In this document: piece by piece, positions 46,055-57,188 of the stretch
Numbering within the stretch: position 1 is the stretch's first letter
How the letters are laid out: the number at the start of each line of letters is the position of its first letter
Assembly (NCBI GenBank): GCA_029851415.1
Contig: CM056744.1
Coordinates: 68,008,172 to 68,072,171, forward strand
DNA length: 64,000 bases
DNA from: Eretmocerus hayati
Taxonomy: Eukaryota > Arthropoda > Insecta > Hymenoptera > Aphelinidae
Reading direction: 5' to 3'
Program-made: the position numbers and the translations under genes
Notes under the pieces: model-generated
Database searches by the model: none
Told to the model about the DNA's origin: nothing
Seen by the model: the letters and a program-made list of their open reading frames with translations, nothing else

Positions 46055-47852
46055 CAGTATGTCCAGAAAGTACCGGACCCCCCCCGTATCTTCTCAGGGT
46101 TACGTCGTGCAAAAAAATGTTCGATACAAAAGTTGTTGGATATCAAATGGAGGTTCAGATGTGCCCCCCCAAATTCCCGCAAAACCCCCCCCGATTCGCC
46201 CCATTGGGGCTAACTTTGAATTTTCAAATAGAAACCCCCATTTTTGACGTCCGATTCTGAAAGGACGAGAAATTTTACGTCTAGATCAGTCTTTGTGACA
46301 TTTGTCAAGGTGACCCCTAGGGGTGAATGGGGGTCATAATAACCTACGAAGTACCGGACCCCCCCGTATCTTCTCAGGGTTACGTCGTGCAAAAAAATGT
46401 TCGATACAAAAGTTGTTGGATATCAAATGGAGGTTCAGATGTGCCCCCAAATTCCCCCAAAAACCCCCAATTCGCCCCATTGGGGCTAACTTTGAATTTT
46501 CAAATGGAAACCCCCATTTTTGACGTCCGATTCTGAAAGGACGAGAAATTTTACGTCCAGATCAGTCTTTGTGACATTTGTCAAGGTGACCCCTAGGGGT
46601 GAATGGGGGTCATAATAACCTACGAAGTACCGGACCCCCCGTATCTTCTCAGGGCTACGTCGTGCAAAAAAATGTTCGATACAAAAGTTGTTGGATATCA
46701 AATGGAGGTTCAGATGTGCCCCCCAAATTCCCTATAAACCCCCCAATCGCCCCATCGGGGCTAACTTTGAATTTTCAAATGGAAACCCCCACGTAAAATT
46801 GTTCGTTCTCCAAGAATCTGACGTCTAAAATGGGGTTCCATTTGAAAATTCAAAGTTAGCCCCGATGGGGCAAATTGGGGGGTTTTGGGGGAATTGGAGA
46901 GGGGGGCACATCTGAATCTCCATTTGATATCCAACAACTTTTGTATCGAACATTTTTTTGCACGACGTAACCCTGAGAAGATATGGGGGGGGGTCCAGTA
47001 CTTCGCAGGTTATTATGACCCCCATTCACCCCTAGGGGTCACCTTGACAAATGTCACAAAGACTGATCTGGACGTAAAATTTCTCGTCCTTTCAGAATCG
47101 GACGTCAAAAATGGGGGTTTCCATTTGAAAATTCAAAAGTAGCCACGATGGGGCGAATTGGGGGGTTTGGAGGGAATTTGGGGGGGGGCACATCTGAACC
47201 TCCATTTGATATCCAACAACTTCTGTATCGAAAATTTTTTTGCACGACGTAACCCTGAGAAGATACGGGGGGGTCCGGTACTTCGTAGGTTATTATGACC
47301 CCCATTCACCCCTAGTGGTCACCTTGACAAATGTCACAAAGACTGATCTGGACGTAAAATTTCTCGTCCTTTCAGAATCGGACGTCAAAAATGGGGGTTT
47401 CCATTTGAAAATTCAAAGTTAGCCCCGATGGGGCGATTGGGGGGTTTATAGGGAATTTGGGGGGCACATCTGAACCTCCATTTGATATCCAACAACTTTT
47501 GTATCGAACATTTTTTTGCACGACGTAACCCTGAGAAGATACGGGGGGTCCGGTACTTCGTAGGTTATTATGACCCCCATTCACCCCTAGGGGTCACCTT
47601 GACAAATGTCACAAAGACTGATCTGGACGTAAAATTTCTCGTCCTTTCAGAATCGGACGTCAAAAATGGGGGTTTCCATTTGAAAATTCAAAGTTAGCCC
47701 CAATGGGGCGAATTGGGGGTTTTTGGGGGAATTTGGGGGCACATCTGAACCTCCATTTGATATCCAACAACTTTTGTATCGAACATTTTTTTGCACGACG
47801 TAACCCTGAGAAGATACGGGGGGGGGGGGTCCGGTACTTTTTGGACATACTG
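46055..47852. mobile_element. 1.8-kb MITE with TA duplication and 275-bp internal repeats
   Basis: The ends are CAGTATGTCCAGAAAGTACC and its inverted counterpart, each flanked by TA (46053-46054 and 47853-47854), as for Tc1/mariner-type elements. Inside are three direct units (landmarks near 46119, 46399, 46672) followed by four inverted ones (near 46925, 47203, 47480, 47760), about 275-280 bases each. The short open frames are repeats of one another, with no transposase. Removing the element and one TA leaves the LINE endonuclease frame uninterrupted. Confidence 0.92.
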
Positions 47853-48034
47853 TACAATGAATTTATCAAGCCCTAGCTCCTTATTTAGTATGTTTGGCTT
47901 CAACCACGTTTCAGTGATTACAATGATATCTATAGACGTAGTAAATAAATGAATGTTATTTCTCACTATATTAAGCTTGTTGACTAACGAGCGCACATTT
48001 TGATAGTAGATTATTAACTTATCCTTGCGAGACT

Positions 48035-49012
48035 TCAGTTTTTCGGTGGTGAATTACCTTTAGGGCCTTGAGGGTGAGAACGAGGTGTCCCTTTCCCACC
48101 CCATCCTTGAGGTGGAGGAGAATAATCCACGATGGTGGGCACTCCCCCCACATACTTGACTGTCTTGCAGCGTGATCCCTTTTCTCCATTTATGCGCTCA
48201 GCCTCAGCCCTCACGGAATTAAGCTGCTCACGCTGAGCTTTGGTTCGGTCAGTAGAGACCGCAATGGGCTTGGGTAGATAGCTCTTGTTACCCAAGACTT
48301 TCATAACTCCTGAGCGGGAGCTCAATTCAGCCAGTATAGGTCGAGGTTTGTTCGTACCTTCAGCTGAGCCAATCCTATGCACCTTAATTCTGTCCAGCTT
48401 TATATGCTTTATTTTCTTCAAATTGTTCTTCACTGCAGCCAAGTCGAGCGTGCTGTCTTGCTCTTGATTTTCAGGAACATTGAACATGATAAGATTCTTC
48501 ATCCTTGAATTTCTGTCTTGTATTTCGAGTGTGAGTGCATCAACATTGCAAGCAGATTGAGAAGCAGATCCAGCGTTGTGCTCTAGTTTATTCACGCGAT
48601 CCTTAATTTCAGATATTTCACTTGTTGACGACTTTTTCAAGTTAGCAATATCCTCAACTATCGCTGGGATTTGACTTGCAACTTGCCCAATCTCATCAAC
48701 ACGAGATCGAAGGTTATCGACATCTGATGAGACATTCTTCAGAGTCGCAATTACACCAGACAACTCTTCAATCGATTTTTGGAACGAATAAATGCATTCA
48801 GCTATACTCGGATGCATGTTCCCCTTCGAGGTACAGCTTTCACATTTATAAACAAGCATCGGGGTTTTCCTTTTCAACTCAAGCACCTTTATCTCAGATG
48901 CCGAGACTCCCGCACACTTCTGTGAAGCATGGAAATGGCTGATGCACGTATTACACGTGAAAATAAGCTGACCCTCCGAGAAACCATCAGCGCACTTATT
49001 ACATGTAGACAT
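48035..49012 (-). CDS. LINE ORF1: PHD-like zinc finger, coiled coil and RRM-like domain
   Basis: ORF1 proteins of this type bind element RNA as a chaperone in the cytoplasm. I chose the ATG at 49010-49012 (MSTCNKCADGF) because the zinc-finger region follows directly. Cys/His residues (CNKC, CNTCISHFH, KC, CESC) form a PHD-like pattern over the first 75 residues. A heptad-like region follows (VDNLRSRVDEIGQVASQIPAIVEDI). An RRM-like segment begins NLIMFNVPENQEQDS. The tail is Gly/Pro/Lys-rich and ends in TGA at 48035. The frame is open throughout, so this ORF may be intact even though ORF2 is not. Confidence 0.82.
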   Translation of the reverse strand: MSTCNKCADGFSEGQLIFTCNTCISHFHASQKCAGVSASEIKVLELKRKTPMLVYKCESCTSKGNMHPSIAECIYSFQKSIEELSGVIATLKNVSSDVDNLRSRVDEIGQVASQIPAIVEDIANLKKSSTSEISEIKDRVNKLEHNAGSASQSACNVDALTLEIQDRNSRMKNLIMFNVPENQEQDSTLDLAAVKNNLKKIKHIKLDRIKVHRIGSAEGTNKPRPILAELSSRSGVMKVLGNKSYLPKPIAVSTDRTKAQREQLNSVRAEAERINGEKGSRCKTVKYVGGVPTIVDYSPPPQGWGGKGTPRSHPQGPKGNSPPKN

Positions 49013-49534
49013 CGTGCCGAATACGAACAGCAGACGAACAGCTGACTGTTTCACACACTCTTGGTAGAGGTATGCCACACGCATAGACACAATGACATGG
49101 CCAGCACAGGATAGACCTGCTTGAATTGCCACGTGCACTGAACTGATAAGGACCACGGAATCCAGATCAGTCACAAGCCGGAAAACTGATTGAGGTCAAT
49201 GTATCAGCATCCAAAATTTATTGATGATTCCACTCTGTTCTAAGTTGTAACAGCTATTTCACTCAAATACCAGATGATACGCACCAACACAATTACACTG
49301 CCGGCTCTGAAATCCCCGCGTACAGCCGCGTGTACTACACATTAGAACTGCAGAAAACAGTTTAATGGTGGAGCCTCCAGTGAAAACTGATCAGTCTCCG
49401 TGTACATAACACCTCAAATTGGTGATTTAGCACTGTCAAAGTTTTATCAAATAGACTTTGCACATAAAATACTAAATAATTGAGGACGTGAATTACAAAG
49501 ACACCTGCTACTTTCCGCCCCCTGGCGGAAGATG

Positions 49535-49606
49535 ATATATATTGAAGTTACCAATCAGTAAAGCACTCGTGTTCATTCTGGAGAGTGAACCCCTCACCAC
49601 GTTACA
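49535..49606 (+). repeat. LTR-like repeat, right half of the LINE-interrupted copy
   Basis: Matches 6974-7048 (ACCAATCAGTAAA to CACCACGTTACAAC). Confidence 0.85.
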
Positions 49607-50737
49607 ACACCATCGATTGCAATTATAGATCAATGACATCAGGGAGTATCGAAACCAATGATGTATTGGAGAGCAATAATCCTGTTCATCAAAAAGAAGG
49701 AGAATAATCGCTCCCTAGCTATTATGAACATGTTGAGGTTGACACTGAAACCAAAATCGCTGAGATGTGAGATGGCGAGGAAATAAGAAAAAGAAGAAAA
49801 AGTGCGAAAAAAACCTCGTGGAACATACTCATGTTGATTTTCTTATTTCAGGTATTTTGATTTACAACAACAACAGCAAATTCCAACAGGGAGAGGATTA
49901 CAGCAGTCTGGAGGGCTTACAAGAGTTACACCTGTAACAGTAAATATATCTCCATTTGCTCCATTAATATCATCCTTCAAGAAAATCTCTTCTATCTCAC
50001 CAAGAATGGAGGAAATCTCTCTTGAAATGGAATCATGAGAAGGTCTACATGACCTAGTTGAACCCATTCAATAAAAGATTCTAAGAAGTTATATCTCAAA
50101 GATGTTATTGGCGCATAGATTAGAATTTTATATTCCTGAAATTGAATCTGTTTTCCCCAATCACACATAATGGAGTGAAGCATTGCAATGGAAACTTACA
50201 GAGAACCTGCAAAAGAATCTGATAATAATGATTTGTTGGGCTGTGAACACCCAGTAAATCCAGCCGGCCAGCAGAACGCTATGAAAGAAATGAATCCGAC
50301 CACCCAGATGAATGTCGTGAGAGCAGTTTGATTGATTACCAAATCCAACCGCTTGGTATGATACTGCAATACTGTAAACTGCATATCTTACACAGCACTA
50401 ATAGCACGATATTTCCACAACCCTGTTTGATTTGATCGTGAATAATACTATAGTGAGTATCGTACTGAAAAATTTCGAGCACAGGTGAACGCTAAGAAAG
50501 AGCAAACCCGAGGAACTGAGACATTGCCAACAGTATGAGCAACAGTAGAATCTCTTGCGAGACGAGAGAGAGATAGATAGATAGATAGATGTCCTTTTAT
50601 TCGTCCGCAGACAAAAGATCAAATTACATATGATCACATATGCCCGTTAAAAATATAATATCGTGTATAGAAAATAATGTATATATATACTCATAATAAT
50701 AATAGTTTCAGTGAAATACTGTTTTGGTCAAGGACAC
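49607..50737. other. No gene recognised
   Basis: Short broken frames only. A GAGAGAGATAGATAGATAGATAG-type microsatellite lies at about 50565-50592 next to TCCTTTTATTCGTCC; read on the minus strand this resembles a LINE 3' end with an (ATCT)n tail, but no coding part was recognised. Confidence 0.4.
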
Positions 50738-50740
50738 TTA

Positions 50741-51069
50741 CAAGGGGAGGACCGGACCTTTGGATCACCAATCTTATCCAAAATTTTTTTACAGTTTTGT
50801 ATTACCTAGAATATGAAAAATCCAGAGTAACTCCGTCAAATAGGCCTCCTGTTCAATGTTACAGCCCATGACATTAACATTGCTCATATAGGCCCATGTT
50901 AAAGAGTGGTATATATAGATATACTGGCAACGCTAACATTTTTGCTTGTAGCTCTGGACAGGAGGCCCATTTGACGGAGTTACTCTGGATTCTTCATATT
51001 CTAGGTGACACAAAACTGTAAGGAAATTTTGCAAAGGATTGGTGATCCAAAGGTCAGGTCCTCCCCTTG
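50741..51069. mobile_element. 329-bp MITE, PIF/Harbinger-like by target duplication
   Basis: Inverted repeats of about 115 bases begin CAAGGGGAGGACC and end with the complement. TTA at 50738-50740 and 51070-51072 is a 3-bp target duplication of TWA type, typical of PIF/Harbinger elements. No coding capacity. Confidence 0.82.
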
Positions 51070-51221
51070 TTAGTATCACAATTTGTGACTAGTCAGAGCA
51101 AAATTACTCATTATTCTAAGTACGAAATTTTATAGTAAAAGAGGGATATGGGCTTGCAGTCATATCACAGCTGTGTTTAATCAGTCGGGTGACAGAAGGT
51201 CACATATAGAAAAAAATTAAT

Positions 51222-52054
51222 AAGGTCAGTGTACCCAACTTGCCCCCATTAAGCCATTTTCTTAATAATTCTGGCTAATCTCAATATTTTCCAACGTACT
51301 TTAACTCATTTTAAAGCTTGTTTCAAGACCTTTTAAATGAGATAAGATACGTCCAATTTGAACCAACTGGAGCCGAGCTGTTTGAATTCTCCCAAAAGGT
51401 GATTTTTGAGAGTTTACAAAAGTGTGTACCCAACTTGCCCCCATCATTTAAAACAATGTAAATCGGCGATGAAATGCGAAAAATGGCTTTGATCCGTTTG
51501 GATCACCGTGCAGCGGCATTTGTAGCTTTTAGTTGGCCCAAAACACTGTTTCCGACCTATTTTGACGTGATAAACACGTTCTGAGTGGTAAAAAAAGCCA
51601 TACTGCACGCCTTTCCGAGATAACTATATGGGGGCATGTTGGGTACACTCCAATGTCGGCCTTCTTGAATCTAAAATCATCTTCGTGTTTTGCACATAAA
51701 ACAGCTTCATATTAAAATTTTGCAATTTTGAAAAATGGATTTTAAAGATCTTGAAACAAGGAATCGAATGCGCTAAGGTACGTTAAGATTGGTTGAATTC
51801 AAAGAATTTGGCACCGATTTTACTGAAGACGATTTCCTCGGTGATTTCTTAGCCGTGCAAACACGAAAAATGGAAAACTCACTCTATATTTTCTGGAGAA
51901 CGCAGAAATGATCCGGGGTCAATGGATACTACGTACTTTTTCATATTTCAATATTACAAACGTAAAATATGCGGGAAGGCCCACGAGTGCTCATCTCTGA
52001 GATCAGCATATGGGGGCAAGTTGGGTACAGAGGCAAGTTGGGTACTTTCACCTT
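51222..52054. mobile_element. 833-bp MITE-like element with GTACCCAACTTGCC ends
   Basis: Ends are AAGGTCAGTGTACCCAAC and its inverted counterpart. Both sides are flanked by ATTAAT (51216-51221 and 52055-52060), which could also be read as a TTAA duplication of piggyBac type. The terminal motif GTACCCAACTTGCC also occurs internally near 51426 and, inverted, near 51640, so the ends have been copied inward. No coding region. Confidence 0.78.
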
Positions 52055-52080
52055 ATTAATAAAAAGTAGAGCCCAACCCA

Positions 52081-54955
52081 TCACGGATTAAAATAGTGCT
52101 TCTTCTCCACATCAATCCTCTGAGGAGACTGTGTCAATAAAAAATCTTTCAAGGCCTCTTTAAGTAACGATGTTTCCCTCAGCTGCCGAAAGCCCGGAGG
52201 GAGGGAGTTCCACAGATGAGCACATTGAACTTGGAATGATCTTCTTCCATACTCAAGTCTCATGTTGGGGACTTCTCGCTCTTCTAGATCACCACGTGCG
52301 GGGCGTTCGGATTGGCACTTGGTAAACATCGCAGCTAGGTAGCCAGGTTCTCCAAGATGCATGATCTTATGCATTAAGAGTGCTGCGAAGTACATCCTCC
52401 GCGAATCAGTACGTAACCAACCCAGATGCTCCCTAAACGGGGCGATGTGCTCGTCTCTCCTGCGATCATAAATGTATCTCACACATGAATTGCTCAGTCG
52501 TTGTATCCGTTGCCGCTGTTCGTCCGTGGCGTCGAGGTACACGACCGTGCAGTACTCTAAATGCGGTTGAACCAAAGACTTGACCAGGCGAACTCGGAGT
52601 GGTCTGGTGATACACGCCCTAAGAAACCGCAAACCGTAGAGGGCTCTGTTGACTTTCTTAGTCAATTTATCAATGTGCGGTTTCCACGTCAGTTCGCTGT
52701 CGAGTGTAACACCTAGACTCACGACAGAGTCACTGAATGGGACGAACACTCCGTCCTGTATCTCAACCCCTGGCAAGTTCATGCGTCGCAAGTCTTCAAC
52801 GTTCCTCTCGGAACTGGAAAAGATTGCCTTGGTCTTCCCAGCGTTGAGGCGCAGGTCAAATTTCCTAGCCCAGTCAGCAACGAGTCGCCCTATATCCCCT
52901 AGTCGAGCAATTCCCTGGTCGATGTTCTTTTTATCGACTTGTAGATAAATCTGGAGGTCATCCGCGTAAAATAAGTGGTTAACCGACTTTCCGTTCAGTA
53001 GCCCGGACAAGTCATTCACATAGAGACTAAAGAGGAGAGGCCCGAGAACGGACCCCTGTGGAACACCCAGATTGGTTTCTAGCCAATCAGATTTACCTGC
53101 TTTCGAAGTGATTCGTTGGGTGCAACTCTGTAAATACGATTTCATCCACAGGAGTGCCGATCTCGAGAAACCGAGATGTTGTAGCTTCCTCAGTAGCTTG
53201 GATGGTGAAATTGTGTCGAATGCTTTACTAAAGTCAAACAGTAGGAGCAGAGTGATCTTCTTTCTGTCAATTCCTACTCTGATGTCGTCTGTCAACTTCA
53301 GTAGTGCCGTCTGGGTACTGTGATGTTGCTTGAAATCAGTCTGGAACGGATCAAGTAATTTCTCAGTTTTTAAATACTCCGTGATTTGGTCATGTGCGAT
53401 TTTTTCCAGAACCTTGGAGAGGAAGCACAGCAGCGCTATGGGACGGAAGTCCGAGACTGCTGATGGAGCTGCAGTCTTCTTTAATGCAATCAGCTGCGCT
53501 TGCTTCCAAGCCTCAGGAAAAACGCTATGAGCGAAAGAGGAATTGAAGATATGTACAATAAGATCACCAATACTCGGAAGAGCTTTCGCGATCACGCTTT
53601 GGGGTATCCCATCCGCCCCACGGGCCTGGAAGAGAAATGTTTAATGGCAAGGACTACATCATTGTGATTTGTGGGCTCAAATTCAAACCCCTCCTCCGGT
53701 GCCGAACTAGAATCGTCCATTGCTCCATTAATATTTTCGTGAGGCGAGACAGAAACGCTCGCAAAGTGAGCGTTCAACTCATCTGGTGTGAAACTGTGAA
53801 GTTCTTCCTCTTTGCTCTTGGGCAACAGGCCAAGATTGCGCATCTTCTTCCAGATGTTCTTCTTCTGATCAAGAGCGTTCGTGAGATGGGTTTGAAGGAA
53901 GGAGTTACGCTCTTGTTCAATGCGCAAGTCGACCTCTTCTCTAAGCCGAAAGTACTCACTTTGAAGCTCAGGACACTTGCGTTGGTTACGTTGCATCCGC
54001 TCCCAGCGCCTGCGCGTCGCGTCTCGCTTATTCATGAGCACTTTCAACTCCGGACCAATCCAAGGAGCATCATTTTTCTTCGGATTTATAGTTTTCTCCG
54101 GTGCTAATTCGTCCAAAACGGTCTTTAAATTTTCATTCAAGCAGTTAATTGCATCTTCCGAACTGGTTTCAGCATTTTCAAGAGCTGTCCAGTTGCAGCG
54201 AAGCAAGCGGTCATTCAATATCTCCGGAGTGATCTTACGAAAATCCCTATAGGTGAAGGAATTTCTCGGCGGAGTGGGAGTGAAGACACTGATGGTGACG
54301 TCAATAACCGAGTGCCTGCCGAAACTGGGCAGGAGTCTGTTTTGAAAGTCGGTAATAATGTCGTTGTCATCCACGTAAATATGATCAATCCATGTATGAG
54401 ATGCATTGGGGTTATGTTGGTGAGTCGGGCCGTGCTGTACTATCTGCAAGGCAAGTTCTTCTGTCAGAGCAGTCAGTGTTTTGGTGTCAGGGTGAGTAGC
54501 GTCGAGTAAATCCGCGTTCAGATCTCCCATTATGATTTTGTGACTGTAATCGCCACACAGTCGACGTAATGAGCCAAACAGCCCATCATCGTGGCGATTT
54601 TCGGGGGTCTGTGAATTACTACGACTAATATCGGAGGAGAGTTGCCCTGCAGTACGCTACAGAAAAGAAATTCAGGTACTCTAAGTTTCCCTGGCCCAAA
54701 AGTATTCGACGAAATCAATTCCTCAACCTTGAAGTCATTGCGTACATACAAGGCAACCCCACCTCCCCCTCTGTTGCGATCCTGTCTCAACAGTGAAAAC
54801 CCCGGAATCTGAACGAGGCTGTCATCCACATACTCATCAAGCTTCGACTCAGCCACTCCAAATAGATGGTAGGAGGGATCGTTTGCGACGAGCAAGCGCA
54901 GATGCTCAATCTTATCTGTCAGAAAGTTAAGGTTGATGAATCCCGCTTTTAAGAA
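52081..54955 (-). pseudogene. LINE ORF2: endonuclease and reverse transcriptase, two frameshifts
   Basis: The endonuclease N-terminus (FGVAESKLDEYVDD, RNRGGGGVALYVRND) is read at about 54530-54940. After a frame change near 54600 the catalytic segment IMGDLNADLLD and SHTWIDHIYV follow. A second frame change near 53610 leads to the RT. RT motif A is LLFDFSKAFDTI, motif B GVPQGSVLGPLLFSLYVND and motif C LFYADDLQIY, all with catalytic residues present. The C-terminal part has SNSCVRYIYDRRRDEHIAPF and ends at 52081. The two small frame errors are the only visible defects. Confidence 0.9.
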
Positions 54956-54994
54956 ACCTCCACCCCCTCGTCGCTCCTCAGCAGCCGTATTTAG

Positions 54995-55741
54995 TCAAGG
55001 AGTCTCCACTGATACTGCTGCCGGATCTCGGCTCTGCCCCGGGACGGTTGTGCAGCTCTGGGTGTTGTTAGAGGACGCACAAGTATGTTTTGGAACACTT
55101 CGACATGCCGTTTGAATGACCTGCAGATCATCGAGGGATTCGAACGTATGTGCTCGCTCACCATTTTTCCGCCTGACCCAGAAACGTCCACCGCTGTGCC
55201 AGACGTACCTTAAACCCAAACCACGTGCAACCGTTCTCAAACGTGTGTATTCCTTGTACTTCTCACGGGGGAGCATTTCATTCATAAGGATTTTACGGTT
55301 TGGCACATGAGCTTCCGCATCTGAGTCAAGTAGATCAGGCTGGATGTTATTAGCCGTGAAATAATTATTGGCGATTGAACGTTTAGCTCGAATCACTTTC
55401 CCGACTAAATGGCTACTGGAGAGTTGGACTACGCATGATGGTAGAATGCGTGAGACGGCAGCTGAGGCTCGTGAAAATGGATTCGAATCACGATTACTCG
55501 CTGAAGGCCTCTCCTCAAACGCATGCCTTGGATGCAGGACATGAACATCAACGATGTCTGCCCTCTCCAGCGAGGGAAGAATGGACTTGAGCACTGCGTA
55601 GGGAATATCAGATATTTGTGCCGGTGAGGCCATAGAATTTCCTTTCAAAACACCATTAATAATCAATTTGCAGCGCTCAAGACCATCACTGCCGTGTCCC
55701 CGTCCTTGCTTCTCAGCATGTGAGTGGGGGAACTCGTTCAT
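54995..55741 (-). CDS. LINE ORF1 protein
   Basis: Starts at ATG 55739-55741 (MNEFPHSHAEKQGRG). The typical ORF1 C-terminal block is clear: REKYKEYTRLRTVARGLGL, YVWHSGGRFWVRRKNGERA and FESLDDLQVIQ. This block is common in insect jockey/CR1-type ORF1 proteins, which bind RNA. I see no zinc knuckle. The frame is intact for 248 codons. Confidence 0.8.
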   Translation of the reverse strand: MNEFPHSHAEKQGRGHGSDGLERCKLIINGVLKGNSMASPAQISDIPYAVLKSILPSLERADIVDVHVLHPRHAFEERPSASNRDSNPFSRASAAVSRILPSCVVQLSSSHLVGKVIRAKRSIANNYFTANNIQPDLLDSDAEAHVPNRKILMNEMLPREKYKEYTRLRTVARGLGLRYVWHSGGRFWVRRKNGERAHTFESLDDLQVIQTACRSVPKHTCASSNNTQSCTTVPGQSRDPAAVSVETP

Positions 55742-55853
55742 CTTAGGTGAATTAATAAGAATTGAGGATTGATGTGTCGATTCGGCATGACAATTCTCAT
55801 CATTTCTTCATTTATGATTTCGCAGAGTACTCTGGAAGCCTTCAAGCAGCTCA

Positions 55854-55856
<3 letters not shown>

Positions 55857-55900
<44 letters not shown>
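55857..55900. repeat. (AG)22 microsatellite between two LINEs
   Basis: Lies between the 5' end of the LINE at 52-55.86 kb and the CAAT-type tail of the LINE fragment at 55901. Confidence 0.95.
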
Positions 55901-55904
<4 letters not shown>

Positions 55905-56663
55905 ATTGATTGATAGATTGATTGTAATTTTATTGAGGACGGGGGGTACAACCCCATTTGCCCAGCTAGAGATGATTACAGCGGGATAATTCAGTAATCA
56001 CGTAAATTCACAAGAATTTGACAGTGCATTAGAATATTGGAATGTAAATAAATAAATGACATTCCTGAGACGGTGTGAGACTTCGTATGGACAATATTCC
56101 TCCTGGCGGAGAGAGCTCTCAATTCAGGTGTCATGTGCTGTTCATATTATGAAGGTTCTTGAACAGTATTCGCTAGAGATGATGGAATAGCGATGAGACC
56201 TTCTCGTGATGCTCGTTTGAACCAATCGTCGCGGTCAGAGTCTAGTAAATGCCCTGACAGTAACTGTTTGAAGTTCTCCAGACGCATATTTAGATCTAAG
56301 TTCGGGAGTTTGTTAAGAAGGGATGAAGCGCGGATTATGAACGATTGGTTTAATGTTTCAGTATGCGGAGCGCGATATGTGGAAGAGGCTTTGCTGTTAC
56401 GGCTCGATTGACGCAGGGTAGGATTTTCAATTGCAAGGGAAAACTTCATTTTCAAGAAGATCGGTAGATCATACTTGATAATTGCAAGCGCGAGTGAACC
56501 TAGAAGATAATCTCTACGCTTCTCCGCAGAGAGCCATCCAAGGCTGATGTGATATGGGGTAATATGGGATTGACGTGGAATGTTTCCACAAACAAATCTG
56601 ATGCATGCATTGTGCAATCTATGAAGCTTCAGGTTTTGCTTTTTGCTCAAGCCAGTCAGCAAG
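55901..56663 (-). mobile_element. 3' fragment of a LINE with (CAAT)n tail
   Basis: On the minus strand the C-terminal part of an RT polyprotein (KLHRLHNACIRFVCGNIPRQ, ISLGWLSAEKRRDYLLG) is followed by a 3' region with AATAAA and a CAATCAATC tail. The tail meets the AG microsatellite. The open frame at 56147-56743 starts in a different element (see 56664), so its first 27 residues are not part of this protein. Confidence 0.8.
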
Positions 56664-56760
56664 ATTGATTGATTGATTGATTTAACTTTATTAGCCCGGG
56701 GACACTGAATCCCATGGGGCAAAACGAAAAACAATGGATACATAAATTTTATAAAATTTT
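56664..56760 (-). mobile_element. 3' end of another LINE, (CAAT)n tail
   Basis: On the minus strand GGGGACACTGAATCCCATGGG-like sequence is followed by AATAAAGTTAAAT and CAATCAATCAATC. The same layout of stem, AATAAA and CAAT tail occurs in the neighbour at 55901. It is inserted into that neighbour's coding sequence. Confidence 0.65.
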
Positions 56761-56963
56761 ATAAAATTTTTTATAAAATAGGCAGATATATGCTCAGCAA
56801 TCGTACTCCTTGATGCATTATATAACCACTACTTATACACTAAATAACAGTAACAGGTACATTGATCAACTCGTGACTGTAAGAAGGGATGACGGTAAAT
56901 GAGCACAGGTAGCAAAAACACCAGTGTCTGACGATTGGTATGGACCGCTTTTGACCGCTTTCA

Positions 56964-57100
<137 letters not shown>

Positions 57101-57188
57101 GCCTTGGAAGGAAGTGGTGTCAAAGAAACAAGCGAGAAGGGCAAAGAAGAGCGGTAGATCGGACGATGCCGCCGGGAAGAAAGCGAAA

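Larger units (their letters stand above)
43286..48010 (-). pseudogene. LINE ORF2: AP-type endonuclease and reverse transcriptase, interrupted
   Basis: The endonuclease starts near 47996 (NVRSLVNKLNIV...ITETWL), is broken by the MITE at 46055-47852, and resumes with RGGGVLVGIARD and IISGDFNLPHIEW. RT segments include NTKPGPDGIPSFFVKK and ENYRPISIIG. Motif A reads IYIGFSKAFDS, where the expected catalytic Asp is Gly (codon GGT). Motif C is LIYADDVKIF. A 46-bp insert at 44210-44255 interrupts the frame between motifs B and C, and another frame change lies near 43800. The C-terminal domain ends at 43286. This copy is inactive. Confidence 0.9.
43121..49534 (-). mobile_element. Full-length jockey/CR1-like LINE with nested MITE
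   Basis: Flanked by ATATATATT on both sides. The 3' end (low coordinates) has a TAAAA-type tail (43121-43145). The 5' end begins CATCTTCCGCC at 49534. It carries ORF1 and ORF2 (endonuclease and RT). Without the MITE the LINE is about 4.6 kb. The pre-insertion site is represented by the intact repeat at 6900-7050, which confirms both boundaries. Confidence 0.9.
52061..55856 (-). mobile_element. Jockey/CR1-like LINE, second family
   Basis: ORF1, endonuclease and RT lie in order on the minus strand. The 3' end stops at the ATTAAT next to the MITE, so the exact border is uncertain. The 5' end abuts the (AG)22 microsatellite at 55857. RT motifs are intact, but the endonuclease and RT lie in three frames. 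Confidence 0.85.

Noticed and set aside
46031..47869. Repeated frames of 60-85 codons (MHDVTLRRYGG and similar)
   Set aside because: They are mirrored copies of the MITE's 275-bp unit, not genes.
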